From an uncultured Clostridia bacterium (GTDB lineage: Bacteria; Bacillota; Clostridia; TANB77; CAG-465), in the NCBI GenBank assembly GCA_934149365.1, contig CAKPEI010000003.1, forward strand, positions 134,231 to 198,230: 64,000 bases of DNA, in the 5' to 3' direction. Shown here piece by piece: positions 61,408-64,000 of the stretch. Made by a program: the position numbers and the translations under genes. The notes beneath the pieces were generated by a model. It saw nothing but the letters and a program-made list of their open reading frames with translations, made no database searches and was not told where the DNA came from. Each line of letters opens with the position of its first letter. Positions within the stretch are counted from its first letter, which is position 1.

Positions 61408-61614
61408 ATGAGTAAGTATGATCCATTATGGAATTATTTAAAAAATACTAAAAAAGAATATTATAAATTAACTTATGATGAAATTAAAGAAATATTGGGA
61501 TTTGATATAGATCATTCTTTTCTAAATTGTAAAAAAGAACTTAAACAATATGGATATGAAGTAGAAAAAATATCAATGAAAGAAAAAAGTGTAACTTTTG
61601 CCAAAATAGTATAA
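61408..61614 (+). CDS. Small hypothetical protein, 68 aa (DUF7662-like)
   Basis: Begins SKYDPLWNYLKNTKKEYYKLTYDEIKEILG, similar to small proteins annotated with DUF7662; that name is from memory. AAGAGGT site before ATG 61408. No function can be assigned. Confidence 0.62.
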   Translation: MSKYDPLWNYLKNTKKEYYKLTYDEIKEILGFDIDHSFLNCKKELKQYGYEVEKISMKEKSVTFAKIV

Positions 61615-61691
61615 ATTTATATTGGTATTTTAGGAGTAAAATAGAAAATATAAAAAAGTATGTACTTTATGCATTAGAAAAAGTAAAACAT

Positions 61692-61979
61692 TTGATTGCT
61701 TTGGAAAATGATGAGAATACTCCAATTGCCTTTATGGGGATAGATAATGGAAAACTTGAAATGTTGTTTGTTAAAAATAGTGAAAGAAGAAAAGGACTGG
61801 GAAAGCAATTATTAAGTTACGGTATGGAAAATTATGATATTAATGAATTAACTGTAAATGAGCAAAATTACAGCGCTAGAAATTTTTATGAACATATGAG
61901 ATTTAAAGTATATAAAAGAAGTGAACTAGATAAACAAGGAAATTATTTTCCAATTTTATATATGAAACTAAAAAAGTAG
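61692..61979 (+). pseudogene. N-terminally truncated GNAT acetyltransferase
   Basis: Contains the acetyl-CoA-binding segment SERRKGLGKQLLSYGMEN and the family end NEQNYSARNFYEHMRFKVYKRS, similar to YjgM-type acetyltransferases, but the first half of the domain is missing. Only a TTG at 61692 could start it, without a ribosome binding site. Relic of the N-terminal part may run from about 61620. Probably a gene remnant. Confidence 0.7.
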
Positions 61980-61995
61980 GTAGTAGGTGATACAA

Positions 61996-62466
61996 ATGGA
62001 AGTTTACTTAAGTAATGTTAAAAATGAAGAAAGAGAAATTCTATATAGATTATTACAGTACTCATTATTTGAAGAAAGTGAAAATGATTTAAATGAAATG
62101 AATAGTGATGCTGTTTTCGAGTACAAATATTTTGATTCATATTTTACAGATGATAATCGTTATGCTTATTTTATTAAAGAAAAGGGAACTAATAGACTGT
62201 TAGGGTTTGTAATGGTTAATGAGTATATGCAAAAATATATGAATGGACATAGTATAGCAGAATATCTAGTTATCCCTAAATATAGAAGAAATAAAATAGG
62301 TAAGAAAATAGCATTTGAAATTTTTGATAAATTTCCGGGAAACTGGGAAGTTAAACCTTCATATAACAGTGAGAAAGCATATAAATTTTGGAAGAAAACG
62401 ATTGAAGAGTATACAAATTATAATTATGAATTTAGTGATGGTATTTTTATGTTTAATAATAAATAG
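61996..62466 (+). CDS. GNAT-family N-acetyltransferase
   Basis: 156 residues. The GNAT motif A region SIAEYLVIPKYRRNKIGKKIAFEIFD binds acetyl-CoA, followed by the C-terminal GNWEVKPSYNSEKAYKFWKK. ATG 61996 chosen after TAGGTGAT; GTG 61987 overlaps that site. Substrate unknown. Confidence 0.84.
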   Translation: MEVYLSNVKNEEREILYRLLQYSLFEESENDLNEMNSDAVFEYKYFDSYFTDDNRYAYFIKEKGTNRLLGFVMVNEYMQKYMNGHSIAEYLVIPKYRRNKIGKKIAFEIFDKFPGNWEVKPSYNSEKAYKFWKKTIEEYTNYNYEFSDGIFMFNNK

Positions 62467-62570
62467 TTGAAATAAACCAGACTTTTAAACAAACTAGGTT
62501 TATAGGTAAATGGCAATAGAAACAATTGATGTAGTTTCGATGAAAAAGATAATAGAAAAGGAGGGATGAC

Positions 62571-63422
62571 ATGAATAAAATAATAGAGTATAGTGAAATA
62601 ACTTTTGAAAATATAAAACATGTGGATGAATATGAAAATGAATATTGGTATGCCCGTGAATTACAAAAAGCATTGGAGTACAAGGATTGGAGAAATTTTC
62701 AAAAAGTAATAGATAAAGCGGCTTTATCAGCAAATAACAGCATTTCAAGCGAAGAAGATTGGGTTGTTGAGGTCAACAAGCCAATAAAAACTGGTAAAGG
62801 GAAAGAAGAAATTATTAAAGATTATAAATTATTAAGATACATATGCTATTTGATAGTACAAAATGCTGATCCAAATAAAGAAGTTGTTGCATTAGGACAA
62901 ACATATTTTGCTATTCAAACAAGAAAGCAGGAAATAACTGAACAAGAATATGATTATTTATCAGATGATGAGAAAAGATTTTATCAAAGAAAATTAACAA
63001 AGCATGGGAACTATACGCTTCAAAAAGTTGCTTCAGCTGCTGGCGTTAAAAATATGGCTTAATTTTATAATGCTGGATATAAAGGATTATATAATGGTGA
63101 AACCATCGATGATATATTTAAAAGAAAAAAATTACGTTATAAAGAAGATATTTTGGACAATATGAATGAAGATGAATTAGTAGCTAATTTGTTTAGGATA
63201 AATCAAACTAAGCAAAAACTTTTAAAAGGCAATGTACAAGGTGAGAAAGAAGCAAAAGATGTACATTATGAGGTAGGAAAAAAAGTAAGGAAAGCAATTG
63301 CAGATATTGGTGGAATGATGCCGGAGGAAATGCCAACACCTAAAAAGAGTTTAAAAGAACTTGAAAGAGAAAGGAGAAAATTAGAAATAAAGGAGCAAAA
63401 GAAACTTGATGAAATAAAATAG
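62571..63422 (+). pseudogene. dinD: DinD (DNA-damage-inducible protein D) with an internal stop
   Basis: The frame is the same before and after a TAA at 63060-63062. The first part (EYWYARELQKALEYKDWRNFQKVIDKA) is the BRO-N-like domain, and RKLTKHGNYTLQKVASAAGVKNMA leads into FYNAGYKGLYNGE; in relatives a Glu or Gln stands where the stop is, so one base change would restore the gene. DinD affects RecA-dependent repair in Escherichia coli. Good AGGAGG start. Confidence 0.85.
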
Positions 63423-63445
63423 TAATTTGTTGAAATGGAGAATTT

Positions 63446-64000
63446 ATGAAAAAGAAAATATTAATTATTGTGACAAATTTTTTAATAATATTAATAATTG
63501 TTGTTTTATATGCGTTATATCGTTTTAATTATATTCCGCATAAAAAATATACTAATGAAGATTTTAATATTAAGACTTATATAAGTAAAACCGATAAAGA
63601 TAATGATGGTATAGATGATCAAACTGATATATTAAATAATGTAAGGGATTATATAAAAACAAATCCTAAATATAAAAGTAAATATTATGCTACGGGTTAT
63701 CCAAATGATGAATATGGTGTATGTACAGATGTTGTTGCATTTGGATTAAAAGGCGCAGGTTATGATTTAATGAATTTAGTAAATGAACATATAAAAACAA
63801 ATAGAAATTTATATGATATTGATGTTATAGATAAAAATATTGATTTTAGAAGAGTACAAAATTTAAAAGTATATTTAGACAATAATGCAATTGCTTTAAC
63901 AAATGATATTAATAAAATAAAAGAATGGCAAGGTGGAGATATTGTTGTATTTAAAAATCATATTGGTATAGTATCTGATAAGAGGAATAAAAAAGGTATT
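63446..64000 (+). CDS. DUF1287 family extracellular protein, 3' end outside the window
   Basis: The frame is open from ATG 63446 (GGAG site) to the last base. A membrane anchor (about residues 4-24) precedes TDKDNDGIDDQTDILNNVRDY and GVCTDVVAFGLKGAGYDL, IDFRRVQNLKVYLD and WQGGDIVVFKNHIGIVSDK, the DUF1287 pattern with Cys and His expected of an NlpC/P60-like amidase fold. At least 185 residues. Confidence 0.85.
   Translation, partial: MKKKILIIVTNFLIILIIVVLYALYRFNYIPHKKYTNEDFNIKTYISKTDKDNDGIDDQTDILNNVRDYIKTNPKYKSKYYATGYPNDEYGVCTDVVAFGLKGAGYDLMNLVNEHIKTNRNLYDIDVIDKNIDFRRVQNLKVYLDNNAIALTNDINKIKEWQGGDIVVFKNHIGIVSDKRNKKGI

Noticed and set aside
1..64000. CRISPR arrays, tRNA and rRNA genes
   Set aside because: No regularly spaced direct repeats, cloverleaf-like sequences or rRNA-like stretches were recognised in the intergenic regions.

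Overview
The window is a 64 kb piece of a very AT-rich, Gram-positive-type chromosome, most likely an uncultured gut Clostridia member. The evidence is the gene set (dnaK-dnaJ-rsmE, ruvB-queH, a TGS-less thrS, LytR-CpsA-Psr, femX-like, abrB, rlmH-walJ, rnj), AGGAGG ribosome binding sites, near-consensus sigma-A promoters, AGA-dominated arginine codons, and several surface proteins with a prepilin-like GISLIVLVITI N-terminus. No rRNA, tRNA, CRISPR array or intact transposon was seen.

Layout. 1-3.7 kb: chaperones and rsmE. 3.8-8.7 kb: a prepilin-headed leucine-rich-repeat (LRR) surface protein, a D,D-carboxypeptidase and a first prepilin-like paralogue. 8.9-11.5 kb: two accessory genes with different codon use, one an unusual Clp-type AAA+ ATPase fused to an FtsH-type M41 protease. 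11.6-21.1 kb: housekeeping (ruvB, queH, thrS, LCP, cysS, femX-like, pgeF). 21.1-23.2 kb: a structured leader and an intact prepilin-like/FGE-like gene. 23.4-33.2 kb: membrane protein, HExxH protein, degenerate radical-SAM protein, smpB, then abrB, rlmH, walJ-like, murA on the minus strand, then rpmF, a RluA-type gene and prfB. 33.4-45.1 kb: rnj, a triplicated Phd/ParE toxin-antitoxin region, gltX, an MNT/HEPN pair, ileS and a cysteine desulfurase. 45-48.6 kb: small genes, then a second leader with a third prepilin-like paralogue. 48.8-55 kb: lemA, DUF2207, an LRR membrane protein, a radical SAM/SPASM maturase and a candidate substrate protein. 55-64 kb: a run of small enzymes (ASCH, nucleotidyltransferase, pyrophosphatase, Nudix, alkylation repair) ending in several decaying genes and a DUF1287 gene cut by the window end.

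Main observation. Five genes (prepilin-LRR at 3785, prepilin-like at 7583, cysteine desulfurase at 43966, prepilin-like at 47477, LRR membrane protein at 51058) are each split by one +1 frame change. In all five the change can be placed at an in-frame CGG codon: skipping its C lets the ribosome read GGN (Gly) and restores the expected protein. A by-eye scan found no other in-frame CGG in this window except five in the two atypical neighbours at 8948-11506. This fits CGG being an unread codon that is tolerated only as a +1 shift point (effectively CGGN read as Gly). Sequencing error or ordinary gene decay must first be excluded from reads.

Other points worth attention: the conserved promoter/leader/attenuator in front of the prepilin-like genes; their hypervariable lectin-like C-termini; the Clp-M41 fusion; the radical SAM/SPASM gene with its Ser/Gly/Asn-tailed partner; and the mosaic tandem toxin-antitoxin copies.
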